A stretch of DNA of 15,036 nucleotides from the NCBI GenBank assembly GCA_009774395.1, contig VSNQ01000116.1, positions 1 to 15,036 of the forward strand, written 5' to 3'. This DNA is from Lachnospiraceae bacterium (GTDB taxonomy: Bacteria > Bacillota > Clostridia > Lachnospirales > Lachnospiraceae). Under the pieces are notes generated by a model. The model was not told where the DNA came from. It did no database searches and saw only the letters and a list, made by a program, of their open reading frames with translations. Numbering within the stretch: the first letter of the stretch is position 1; the number at the start of each line of letters is the position of its first letter. The position numbers and the translations under genes were made by a program. This document shows, piece by piece, positions 1-6,490 of this stretch.

Positions 1-8
1 TTTGAGTA

Positions 9-181
9 CCCACTAAGGAACTGTAGAAAAATAAGTGATACATCTTGCTTGTCTATTTCTCCAATCTTGCAGGAGAAAAGGCCTCGCCGTAGCCCGCTAC
101 GCCTACGTTTTTTCTCTTACAATCTTGAAGAAATATCCTGCGCAATCTGAGCACTTATTTTCCTACAATTCCTAAAGTGGG
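9..181. repeat. Long imperfect palindromic intergenic repeat (about 173 bp)
   Basis: The two ends are inverted copies. The left end reads CCCACTAAGGAACTGTAG and the reverse complement of the right end reads CCCACTTTAGGAATTGTAG; both continue into AAAATAAGTG. The match carries on imperfectly inward (TATTTCTCCAATCTTGCAGG against TATTTCTTCAAGATTGTAAG, both then GAGAAAA) to a GC-rich centre near 82-108 containing CGTAG-CCCG-CTACG. A transcript would fold into one long hairpin. No reading frame of note is present. I infer a non-autonomous MITE-like repeat. The window starts inside or at the edge of it. Confidence 0.7.
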
Positions 182-188
182 AGTTAGA

Positions 189-212
189 ATCAAAAATAAA
201 ATCAAAAATAAA
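189..212 (+). repeat. Two tandem copies of a 12-bp A-rich unit
   Basis: ATCAAAAATAAA occurs twice head to tail just upstream of the cell wall hydrolase gene. It may simply be low-complexity leader sequence; no function can be read from it. Confidence 0.5.
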
Positions 213-275
213 AACAGTATAAAAAGATTTGATGATAACGGCTGATTGATATATTAAGAAAGGAAGCCTGAAAAA

Positions 276-896
276 ATGTACGCAAAAAACTTTTTCCTCT
301 TGTTTGCTGCAAATATTATTTGTGCGGTTGGACTGATGTTGTCGCGGGGGTATACGGTATATGGTACGGAGCAGGCTGCAGAGGAAGCAATCGAAACACC
401 GGAGCAGTTAATCGAGATTATAAATACCGAAAATGTGGATATGGAACCGCGGGCGTCGATTGAGCGTGTTATTCCCTATGAAACAATAGAACCAAATTAT
501 TGTATAAAGACTTCCGATCAGGATATTGAATCCTTGATGAAAATTGTGGAAGCGGAAGCAGGCGGTGAGGATCGCAAAGGGAAGCTGTTGGTAGCAAACG
601 TTGTAATAAACCGTGTAAAGAATGCATATTTTCCCAATAATATAACAGATGTTGTTTATCAAAAGTCCCATAATGTGACGCAATTTTCACCTGTTTCAAA
701 CGGGACAATTAACGAGGTGGAGATTTCTGAGGAAACAAAGGAAGTTGTGTACAGCGCGTTAAGAGGTGAGGATATTTCTAACGGTGCGCTGTATTTTATG
801 GCGCGCAAATATGCGAAGGCGGAAAATATAGCGTGGTTTGATCGAAATTTAACATTTCTGTTTTCGTATGGCGGACATGATTTCTTTGGGCGGTAA
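276..896 (+). CDS. SleB/CwlJ-type cell wall hydrolase (Hydrolase_2 family)
   Basis: Predicted peptidoglycan-cleaving enzyme, 206 aa. Residues 5-22 are hydrophobic and likely form an uncleaved anchor or signal peptide; residues 30-80 form a variable acidic linker. Residues about 82-206 match the SleB/CwlJ catalytic domain: DIESLMKIVEAEAGGED, then a VANVVINRV helix and an FSYGGHDFFGR ending typical of the family. Glu94 in the EAEAGGE motif aligns with the family's catalytic glutamate. Family members act as lytic transglycosylases in spore germination, but vegetative relatives exist, so a spore role is inference only. The N-terminal peptidoglycan-binding domain of classical SleB is absent. The ATG at 276 has an AGAAAGGAAG ribosome site. 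The gene stands alone between palindromic repeats, and no promoter is obvious. Confidence 0.85.
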   Translation: MYAKNFFLLFAANIICAVGLMLSRGYTVYGTEQAAEEAIETPEQLIEIINTENVDMEPRASIERVIPYETIEPNYCIKTSDQDIESLMKIVEAEAGGEDRKGKLLVANVVINRVKNAYFPNNITDVVYQKSHNVTQFSPVSNGTINEVEISEETKEVVYSALRGEDISNGALYFMARKYAKAENIAWFDRNLTFLFSYGGHDFFGR

Positions 897-983
897 ATAA
901 GTGTACGAATCATTTGGCAATAAATGAAAAGCAATTATTTGGTTACTTTTCACACCCACGCCAAAGTAGTGGGTATCATGTGC

Positions 984-1024
984 CAAAATGCTAAAAGCTT
1001 TCGCTTTTTTACTTTAGTATTTTG
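984..1024 (+). terminator. Hairpin downstream of the cell wall hydrolase, possible terminator
   Basis: CAAAATGCTAAA (984-995) pairs with TTTAGTATTTTG (1013-1024) with one mismatch, enclosing a small AGC-TTTC-GCT hairpin followed by six T. The inner AAAAGC-TTTC-GCTTTTTT could act as an intrinsic terminator for the gene ending at 896, although it lies about 100 bp downstream and its stem is short. Confidence 0.4.
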
Positions 1025-1041
1025 TGTGCAAAATCTGTTAT

Positions 1042-1094
1042 AATTCACACCTCAGTAACTTATAAGCAAATAAAAACTGGCATGAGTGTGAATT
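1042..1094. repeat. Inverted repeat with AATTCACAC ends
   Basis: AATTCACAC at 1042-1050 is matched by its exact reverse complement GTGTGAATT at 1086-1094. The similarity extends inward weakly (CTCAG against CTCATG). The loop is about 35 nt and A-rich. It lies between two other inverted repeats. Confidence 0.5.
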
Positions 1095-1095
1095 G

Positions 1096-1176
1096 GTAAC
1101 AGTTCAGATAACCCATTGAACTGTTACGTATCCAGCCATTGGAAATCGCTTCGCGATGGGCTACCTGAACTGTTAC
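1096..1176. repeat. Palindromic repeat, 21-bp imperfect arms plus a third internal half-copy
   Basis: The 21 nt at 1096-1116, starting GTAACAGTTCAG, match the reverse complement of 1156-1176 at 19 of 21 positions. The arm tip GTAACAGTTCA also has an inverted copy at 1117-1127, so TGAACTGTTAC occurs twice on the plus strand (1117 and 1166). The centre contains ATCGC-TTC-GCGAT. This nested layout suggests a mobile palindromic repeat or a structured transcript. Confidence 0.65.
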
Positions 1177-1290
1177 GTGAATTGTAACATTATTTGTGAA
1201 GATAGTGAAAACAATTGACAGAAATATAAAAATTCTATAAAATAAGATTAGTAGATTTTCTGAAAGCCGCAGGATATTCGCAATTTATTT

Positions 1291-1390
1291 ATACTCATGA
1301 ACGAAAACAATTGCCAATCTAAATGTATAACGAGCGAACGCCTCTACAATGCTGGTGTAGTAAGCGGCAATTAAATGCGTTCACGAGTAT
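1291..1390. repeat. Inverted repeat with 25-bp imperfect arms
   Basis: 1291-1315 begins ATACTCATGAACG and ends AATTGCC; the reverse complement of 1366-1390 begins ATACTCGTGAACG and also ends AATTGCC, with most positions matching. Inside lies a second stem, CTACA-ATGCTGG-TGTAG, near 1344-1360. It looks like another non-coding palindromic element. Confidence 0.6.
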
Positions 1391-1424
1391 AGCAACTTGA
1401 GGATATTTTAAATTGTTGCAGGCA

Positions 1425-1466
1425 CACGAAGTAGTTTTCACGAAGTGGCTTTCTCGGAGTGGTTTT
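1425..1466 (+). repeat. Three tandem 14-bp units
   Basis: CACGAAGTAGTTTT, CACGAAGTGGCTTT and CTCGGAGTGGTTTT follow one another without gaps. The period is exactly 14 and most positions are conserved. It lies about 70 bp upstream of the TfoX-like gene. A protein-binding array or decayed microsatellite are both possible. Confidence 0.6.
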
Positions 1467-1481
1467 GCATGGTTTGATGCG

Positions 1482-1508
1482 TTACAATTCAGCAAGATTG
1501 AATTGTAA
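1482..1508. promoter_or_regulatory. Perfect 10-bp inverted repeat just upstream of the TfoX-like gene
   Basis: TTACAATTCA (1482-1491) and TGAATTGTAA (1499-1508) are separated by 7 nt, 25 bp before the start codon at 1534. A similar half-site, TGAATTGTAAC, occurs at 1179-1189. It could be an operator or a leader hairpin; no T tract follows, so a terminator is less likely. Confidence 0.4.
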
Positions 1509-1533
1509 TACATGAAAGAAGGTAGATATTACA

Positions 1534-1866
1534 ATGGCTGTATCAAAAGAGTATCATGATTACATATTAGAAAATTTGCAAAAAGCAGGTGAAGTGACGA
1601 CACGAAAGATGATGGGGGGATATTGTGTGTATTATAAAGGAAAATTGGTAGGCGATATCTGTGATAACTGCCTTTATTTTAAGCCGGTGGAATCTGCATT
1701 GCAGCGGCTGCCAGATGCCGAACGCGGTTATCCCTATGAAGGTTCTAAGTCGCTTATGATTATCATTGACAACGTAGAAGATACTGCTTTCATGTCGGAT
1801 GTGCTTCAGGCAATATATCAAGAATTGCCTGAACCAAAACCAAAAAAGAAAAAACAAAAAGTATAA
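1534..1866 (+). CDS. TfoX N-terminal domain protein
   Basis: A 110-aa protein made almost entirely of a TfoX N-terminal-type domain: an N-terminal helix, the motif TTRKMMGGYCVYYKGKLVGDI around residues 22-42, and a compact alpha/beta fold ending near residue 98. The last 12 residues are a lysine-rich tail (PKPKKKKQKV). In gamma-proteobacteria the domain is part of the competence regulator TfoX/Sxy. Stand-alone versions in Firmicutes have no established role, so a competence function should not be assumed. The C-terminal TfoX domain is absent. The ATG at 1534 is preceded by AGAAGG. It is monocistronic, with an intrinsic terminator directly after it. Confidence 0.8.
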   Translation: MAVSKEYHDYILENLQKAGEVTTRKMMGGYCVYYKGKLVGDICDNCLYFKPVESALQRLPDAERGYPYEGSKSLMIIIDNVEDTAFMSDVLQAIYQELPEPKPKKKKQKV

Positions 1867-1873
1867 AACAAGA

Positions 1874-1908
1874 TCGTCGGGAAAATTTTGTTTCCGGCGG
1901 TTTTTTTT
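1874..1908 (+). terminator. Intrinsic terminator after the TfoX-like gene
   Basis: CGTCGGGAAA and TTTCCGGCGG form a GC-rich stem (with G-U pairs) around a short ATTTTG loop, followed by an uninterrupted T tract at about 1901-1908. It begins a few bases after the stop codon, as expected of a rho-independent terminator. Confidence 0.85.
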
Positions 1909-1940
1909 GCAGTTTCTTGCAAAATTTTTATAGTTACTAC

Positions 1941-1969
1941 TTGACAAGTCGAAGAAGCGGGTTTATCAT
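1941..1969 (+). promoter_or_regulatory. Promoter of the metal-resistance operon
   Basis: TTGACA at 1941-1946 and TATCAT at 1964-1969 are separated by 17 nt, close to the sigma-A consensus. The palindromic operator begins at the last base of the -10 box, so a bound repressor would cover the transcription start. About 140 nt of leader precede the first gene. Confidence 0.75.
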
Positions 1970-1998
1970 ATTCATATGAATAGTCATTCATATGAATA
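1969..1998. promoter_or_regulatory. ArsR/SmtB-family operator (13-4-13 palindrome)
   Basis: A perfect inverted repeat: arm TATTCATATGAAT (1969-1981), spacer AGTC, arm ATTCATATGAATA (1986-1998). Each arm also contains the self-complementary 12-mer ATTCATATGAAT. The TATGAAT-N-ATTCATA core resembles the imperfect palindromes bound by SmtB, CzrA and CadC repressors. It overlaps the operon promoter and lies upstream of an ArsR-family gene, so metal-relieved autorepression is the natural inference. Confidence 0.8.
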
Positions 1999-2113
1999 AA
2001 TGTTTGATAAATGCAACTCATTTGCAATTTATACTAGTGAGCAGTTAAATTTGTTAATAATATCGGTTTGCGAGTATATATGGTATTGAAAAAGCAGTAA
2101 AGGTGGTGAAATT

Positions 2114-2473
2114 ATGGCAGGAATTGAAGTAGAATGCTGTGAGGAGCATGAACTTCACAACGATCTTTTGGAAAATGTTCATAAAAAGATGCCAGCGGAG
2201 GAGGAAATCAGTGATTTATCGGATTTATTTAAGGTGTTCGGTGATTCAACACGGCTTAAAATTTTGTTTGTTTTATTTGAAGCGGAAGTTTGTGTCTGTG
2301 ATTTAGCAGAATTGTTGAGTATGACGCAATCGGCAATTTCGCATCAGTTAAAAGTCTTAAAGCAGTCGAAGTTGGTCAACAGCCGCAGGGAAGGGAAATC
2401 AATTTTTTATTCGTTGGCAGATGGGCACGTAAGGAGCATTATTGCCCAAGGGCGTGAGCATATCGAGGAATAA
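2114..2473 (+). CDS. ArsR/SmtB-family metal-responsive repressor (CadC/CzrA-like)
   Basis: A 119-aa winged-helix repressor that should bind the palindrome at 1969-1998 and release it on metal binding. Residues 33-100 form the ArsR fold: FKVFGDSTRLKILFVL, then the recognition region SMTQSAISHQLKVLKQSKLV and the wing RREGKSIFYSL. Two kinds of metal ligand are visible. One is a CadC-like thiolate set, Cys60 and Cys62 (EVCVCDL) with Cys8/Cys9 in the N-terminal arm. The other is a CzrA-like set in the last helix, Asp103, His105 and His116. The combination fits Cd/Pb/Zn sensing as in CadC. The ATG has an AAAGGTGG ribosome site. It is the first gene of an operon with a metal-binding domain protein and a metal ATPase, which supports the assignment. 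Confidence 0.9.
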   Translation: MAGIEVECCEEHELHNDLLENVHKKMPAEEEISDLSDLFKVFGDSTRLKILFVLFEAEVCVCDLAELLSMTQSAISHQLKVLKQSKLVNSRREGKSIFYSLADGHVRSIIAQGREHIEE

Positions 2474-2583
2474 AGTTATTGTATTGTGTATAAGCAGATA
2501 AAAGTTTCCTCAAATGTTATGTAGTCAGATTACTTAGAAAATTTAATTGTTAAGCAGTATAAAATAAGAAAGGAATGTAAATT

Positions 2584-2802
2584 ATGAAGAAAAAATTTAA
2601 ACTTGAGGATTTGGATTGTGCAAACTGCGCAGCAAAAATGGAGGAAGCAATTAAGAAAATTTCCGGAGTCAGTGACGCCAGTGTCAATTTTCTTTCACAA
2701 AAGATGGTAATTGAAGCAGACGACAGCCGTTTTGATGAGATTATGAAAGAAGTGCAAGCGGTTTGTGCAAAGGTGGAGCCCGACTGCAAGATTTTAATGT
2801 AA
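2584..2802 (+). CDS. Free-standing heavy-metal-associated (HMA) domain protein
   Basis: A 72-aa single-domain protein with the HMA beta-alpha-beta pattern. The metal-binding loop is DLDCANCAAKMEEAI with Cys12 and Cys15; it is followed by GVSDASVNFLSQKMVIEA. The LDCANCA form, rather than GMTCxxC, is typical of the N-terminal domains of Cd/Zn/Pb ATPases. The ATPase encoded next begins directly at its first membrane segment and has no such domain. This protein therefore probably acts as its detached metal-binding domain or chaperone. The ribosome site is AGAAAGGA. It follows the repressor gene by 110 bp and precedes the ATPase by about 34 bp. Confidence 0.88.
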   Translation: MKKKFKLEDLDCANCAAKMEEAIKKISGVSDASVNFLSQKMVIEADDSRFDEIMKEVQAVCAKVEPDCKILM

Positions 2803-2836
2803 ATTAAAAAAATATATAGGTTGGAGCGTGAGGGGA

Positions 2837-4699
2837 ATGACAAAAAAACAGAAAAATATGCTGCTGCGCATTATTAGCTCGTTTATTCTTTTAGCGGTAT
2901 TAATGATTTGCGAACATATTGGTATTTTACCTGAAAATATATGGATACAACTGATATTGTTTCTTGTACCTTACTTAATAATTGGTTATGACATTATTGT
3001 AAAGGCAGCAAAAAATATTCGTCGCGGGCAGGTATTTGACGAAAATTTCTTAATGATGATAGCGACTTTCGGCGCATTTGGTGCAAGGGACTTTTCTGAG
3101 GCGGCAGCAGTTATGTTGTTTTATCAAGTGGGAGAATTGTTTCAAAGTTATGCGGTAGGGAAATCACGCCAATCTATTTCTGAAATGATGGATATTTGTC
3201 CGGAATACGCCAATATCGAGCAGGAGGGCAGATTGGTACAAGTAGATCCGGATGATGTGGAAATCGGAAGTATTATCGTAGTAAAGCCAGGTGAGCGGAT
3301 TCCTTTGGACGGTGTAGTAGTGGAAGGAGAATCTTTAATTGATACGGCAGCGCTGACCGGTGAGTCTGTACCGCGAAAAGCTTCTGTCAATGATGAAATT
3401 TACAGCGGCTGTGTAAATGGAAGCGGTACACTTAAAGTTCGCACCATCAAAGAATTTGATGATTCTACGGTTGCAAAGATTTTGGAATTGGTGGAGAATG
3501 CCAGTTCTAAAAAAGCAAAAGTCGAAAATTTTATTACACGGTTTGCAAAGTATTATACGCCGATCGTTACGATTGCGGCTGTGCTGCTTGCCATTCTTCC
3601 GCCGTTGATTTTAGGCGGGGGCTGGGGCGAGTGGATTCATAGAGCCTGTATTTTTTTGGTAATTTCCTGCCCATGCGCATTGGTGATTTCTGTGCCGCTT
3701 GGTTTTTTTGGTGGAATTGGTGCGGCGTCAAGGGTTGGTGTGCTTGTGAAAGGTGGCAATTATCTTGAAGCTGTATCGGAAATTCATACAATTGTATTTG
3801 ATAAAACAGGGACGCTGACAAAGGGAGAATTTAAAGTAACTGGACTTGTAACAGAAAATGGTATAACAGAAGCAGAATTAATTGAATTGGCAGCACTTGC
3901 AGAAGGATATTCCAATCATCCGATTGCAGGGTCAATTAAAGATGCTTATGGGAAACCGCTGGATATGAGTCGGGTGGATAATGCCAAGGAACAGGCAGGG
4001 CATGGAATACAAGTGCTTGTGGATGGCAAAGAGGTGCTTGTCGGTAATGAAAAGCTAATGGTGGAGAATGGAATTGCATATACACCATGTACAATGGCAG
4101 GAACAATTTGTTATGTGGCATGGGAACGACAATTTGCAGGTGCGATTGTTATTTCGGACAGTATAAAAGTGGGTGCTAAGGAAGCAATTCATAAAATGAA
4201 GCAGGTAGGAATCCAAAAATGTGTTATGCTGACCGGTGACAGAAAAGAAGCGGCGACAGTGATTGCAAAAGAATTAGAGATAGATGAAGTGTATGCAGAA
4301 CTTTTGCCAGGCGATAAGGTTGCAAAGGTAGAAGATCAAATGAATGGATTGAGGGAAAAAGAGAAACTGGCGTTTGTTGGCGATGGCATTAACGATGCGC
4401 CTGTGCTGACAAGAGCGGATATTGGTTTTGCTATGGGAAGCATGGGATCTGATGCTGCAATCGAAGCTGCGGATGTCGTGCTAATGGATGATGACGTGCG
4501 CAAAATCGCAGCAGTTGTGCAGATTTCAAGAAAAACCATTACGATTGTAAAACAGAATATTGTGTTTGCGCTGGGAGTGAAAGCGATAGTCCTTGTTCTT
4601 GGTGCTATAGGCGTAGCGAATATGTGGGAAGCGGTTTTTGCAGATGTGGGCGTGGCAGTGCTTGCAATTTTAAATTCTATGCGGACGTTGAAGGAGTGA
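2837..4699 (+). CDS. cadA: Heavy-metal-translocating P-type ATPase, Zn/Cd/Pb class (CadA-like)
   Basis: An ATP-driven exporter of Zn2+, Cd2+ and probably Pb2+ in the cytoplasmic membrane, about 620 aa. In order it shows N-terminal membrane helices, the actuator loop TGES (about residue 175), the metal-site motif CPC in SCPCALVISVPLG (about 278), the phosphorylation site DKTGTLTKG (about 322), the nucleotide-domain HP motif SNHPIAG (about 359), MLTGDR, and the hinge GDGINDAP (about 525). The last helices carry a lysine (ALGVKAIV) and an aspartate (FADVGVAVL) that match the class-specific Lys and Asp of ZntA. No N-terminal HMA domain is present; the preceding gene supplies one. The ATG at 2837 (GGAG about 10 nt upstream) is preferred over an in-frame GTG at 2828, which has no properly spaced ribosome site. 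Confidence 0.93.
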   Translation: MTKKQKNMLLRIISSFILLAVLMICEHIGILPENIWIQLILFLVPYLIIGYDIIVKAAKNIRRGQVFDENFLMMIATFGAFGARDFSEAAAVMLFYQVGELFQSYAVGKSRQSISEMMDICPEYANIEQEGRLVQVDPDDVEIGSIIVVKPGERIPLDGVVVEGESLIDTAALTGESVPRKASVNDEIYSGCVNGSGTLKVRTIKEFDDSTVAKILELVENASSKKAKVENFITRFAKYYTPIVTIAAVLLAILPPLILGGGWGEWIHRACIFLVISCPCALVISVPLGFFGGIGAASRVGVLVKGGNYLEAVSEIHTIVFDKTGTLTKGEFKVTGLVTENGITEAELIELAALAEGYSNHPIAGSIKDAYGKPLDMSRVDNAKEQAGHGIQVLVDGKEVLVGNEKLMVENGIAYTPCTMAGTICYVAWERQFAGAIVISDSIKVGAKEAIHKMKQVGIQKCVMLTGDRKEAATVIAKELEIDEVYAELLPGDKVAKVEDQMNGLREKEKLAFVGDGINDAPVLTRADIGFAMGSMGSDAAIEAADVVLMDDDVRKIAAVVQISRKTITIVKQNIVFALGVKAIVLVLGAIGVANMWEAVFADVGVAVLAILNSMRTLKE

Positions 4700-4720
4700 A
4701 AATAGTGTGTTTGAACTACA

Positions 4721-5191
4721 ATGGGTAGCTTTTCCGTTTTTATGACATTATTGCGGGGAATTAAATTTATTGTAAAGCCGGTTATGACAACAAAGGAATC
4801 AATGGAAGCAGTCAGCGGCAAAAAGCGAATGATTCAGTCAATTATATGCGGAATAATGGTTGGCTTTATCTGTGGCTTTATTGCTGCCGGTGGCGGAATG
4901 ATGATGCTGTTAATTTTAATAAGCGTGCTGGGATATGAGCTTAAAACAGCCGTTGGAACGAGTGTATTTATAATAACCTTTACAGCCTTGACAGGAGCAG
5001 CAAGCCATTTTGTAATTGGTGGAATGCCCAATATTTGGTATTTGTTGTTCTGTGTGGCGTCTACCTTGTTGTGGGCAAGGATTGCTGCAAAGTTTGCAAA
5101 TAAAGCCAGTGCTATTACATTAAACCACGCAACGGGTGTGGTGCTTGCCGTTTTGGGAGCAGCAATCCTTATAGTGAATTATTTAAAGTAA
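4721..5191 (+). CDS. TauE/SafE-family permease, C-terminal half only (probable truncated gene)
   Basis: The 156 aa match the second half of TauE/SafE anion permeases. They contain the signature GFICGFIAAGGGMMMLLIL, then AVGTSVFIITFTALTGAASHF and two further hydrophobic helices, four membrane segments in all. Family members usually have about 250 or more residues with two such repeats; the first is missing. The ATG at 4721 has no suitable ribosome site. The only good one, AAGGAG at 4691-4696, is spaced for a GTG at 4707 in another frame, which reads MFELQWVAFPFL and stops at 4743. This suggests an internal frame-disrupting deletion that left a fragment. It sits 21 bp after the metal ATPase gene. 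TauE proteins carry sulfite, sulfonates or other anions; whether this remnant is functional is doubtful. Confidence 0.7.
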   Translation: MGSFSVFMTLLRGIKFIVKPVMTTKESMEAVSGKKRMIQSIICGIMVGFICGFIAAGGGMMMLLILISVLGYELKTAVGTSVFIITFTALTGAASHFVIGGMPNIWYLLFCVASTLLWARIAAKFANKASAITLNHATGVVLAVLGAAILIVNYLK

Positions 5192-5201
5192 GATATTATT
5201 T

Positions 5202-6278
5202 TTAGAATATTTGATGTCTGGCAAAAATCTTGCGGGAAACAAAGATACCAGCCCCTAAAATAAGTATTGCTGTTGGGACTGCCCAGACAGCATATAGGAT
5301 TCCATTGTGCATTTGATCGATCGACATAAGGGAAAAACATTGCGCATGGTACAACGGCAAAAGTCCAATAAATCGAAATAAAGGATTGCTTTCCGTAATT
5401 GGCAGCATAATCGGGAAAATATAAATTGTTGCGGAAGCAATAAATGCTGCAATTTGTTTTTGGCTGACAGCAGAAATAAGCAAAGTGATGCCTGTTACGC
5501 TTACAGCGCCTGTAAAAGCCATTAGAATTTGATATCGAAGCAATGTGCTGCAAGTAATATTAAAAGGAATAAATCCTTCAGCAAAATCAGCAGAGGTAAA
5601 GAGAATACTGCAATCCAGCCCTGATTTTCCATAAAAGGCGAAAGCAATTGTTAAATTGACAGCAACCGTTAAGGCGGCAGCAATAATAGCAGTAAGAACG
5701 CTTGCCGTCGCCTTTGCCGCTGTACACTTTGTTTTTCCATATTTGCTGGTAAGAATAATATTGTCAACACCCTCATATTCACCGCAGAAAACAGGCGCAA
5801 TCATTGTAATTATTACAAAAGATAGCACAACAAGTATTTTTGCCATATTTTGGCTTGTGGTAAGCCAGCCGTCAATATAACCGATTTTAATTTCTTCGTT
5901 ACCGAATACATCCGAAACACGAAGACCATTCCAGTTCCCATTGATATCAGCAAATCGCCGAAAGGTTGCGGATTGTAATGCATTATAATAAAGATAGACA
6001 GCATTTAATCCATGCAAATCGGTTTTCGGTGCAAAGTCAGACATAATTTGTTTTATTTTATCGTCGGTTAAAATTCCTTCGTATTTTGCAGCAATTTCCT
6101 TGTCAATTTCTACAGCCGCATTTCCGGTTTCCTCTTTGCTTTTTCCGTCAAATGCATATTTGTTCTGATAGCTGGAAACGTTTAAAAATACAGATAACAA
6201 CAGTATTCCAAACAAAGCGGTTTGTGTTAAACGTTTTGAAAATAGTTTTCGCAGTTCAAAATATATTAACTTTTCCAT
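5202..6278 (-). CDS. ABC-2-type transporter permease
   Basis: A 358-aa membrane protein. Hydrophobic segments lie at about 17-34, 144-166, 187-213, 248-271, 277-294 and 328-347, with a roughly 110-residue hydrophilic loop between the first and second. This six-helix layout with a large outer loop is typical of ABC-2-type permeases that pair with a separate ATPase. It is the last gene of the regulator-kinase-ATPase-permease cluster, so it probably forms an exporter with the protein encoded at 6488-7357. The substrate is unknown; such modules often handle antimicrobial peptides or cell-envelope compounds. Start: ATG at 6278 preceded by AAAGTGAG. It converges with the TauE remnant, only 10 bp away, with no clear terminator between them. 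Confidence 0.8.
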   Translation of the reverse strand: MEKLIYFELRKLFSKRLTQTALFGILLLSVFLNVSSYQNKYAFDGKSKEETGNAAVEIDKEIAAKYEGILTDDKIKQIMSDFAPKTDLHGLNAVYLYYNALQSATFRRFADINGNWNGLRVSDVFGNEEIKIGYIDGWLTTSQNMAKILVVLSFVIITMIAPVFCGEYEGVDNIILTSKYGKTKCTAAKATASVLTAIIAAALTVAVNLTIAFAFYGKSGLDCSILFTSADFAEGFIPFNITCSTLLRYQILMAFTGAVSVTGITLLISAVSQKQIAAFIASATIYIFPIMLPITESNPLFRFIGLLPLYHAQCFSLMSIDQMHNGILYAVWAVPTAILILGAGIFVSRKIFARHQIF

Positions 6279-6327
6279 AATAAGCTCACTTTCTTTATAA
6301 ATAAATTTCCATTCGTTTGCATGATAT

Positions 6328-6490
6328 TAGTACAGCATTTCCGAATCCCTCATACACTTAGCACTCGCTATTTACGCCATCGCCGCGTTGCCGTCAGTCA
6401 ACAATGCCATCGCATTGCCTCCTTCTTCCGCCTTGCGCTGACGAAAATATCAAGCACTAAGTATATGGAGATTAAGAAAACACTGTACTA
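6328..6490. repeat. 163-bp imperfect palindromic element between ABC ATPase and permease genes
   Basis: The element ends in perfect 8-bp inverted copies, TAGTACAG (6328-6335) and CTGTACTA (6483-6490). Similarity continues inward: ATACACTTAGCACTCGCTAT against ATATACTTAGTGCTTGATAT in the reverse complement of the right half. The centre holds CAATGC-CATC-GCATTG. A transcript would form one long hairpin. On the minus strand the first three bases of the terminus, TAG, are the ATPase stop codon. The overall plan (about 165 bp, near-complete palindrome, GC-rich centre) resembles the repeat at 9-181, suggesting a related MITE-like class. Confidence 0.75.

Larger units (their letters stand above)
897..1533. 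other. Gene-free 637-bp region dense in inverted repeats
   Basis: I see no credible gene on either strand. The stretch contains a run of separate inverted repeats (954-974, 984-1024, 1042-1094, 1096-1176, 1291-1390, 1482-1508) and a three-copy 14-bp tandem repeat (1425-1466). The first, 954-974, is a small hairpin with arms ACCCAC and GTGGGT. The others are listed separately. No tRNA or recognised riboswitch was seen. Confidence 0.7.

Noticed and set aside
1567..1947. A 126-codon minus-strand frame
   Set aside because: It is antisense to the TfoX-like gene and its terminator, is rich in Phe and Leu from A-rich coding strand, and has no recognisable domain.
4336..4821. A 161-codon minus-strand frame
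   Set aside because: It runs antisense through the conserved hinge of the metal ATPase; its Ser/Thr/Ala-rich composition is that of a shadow frame.
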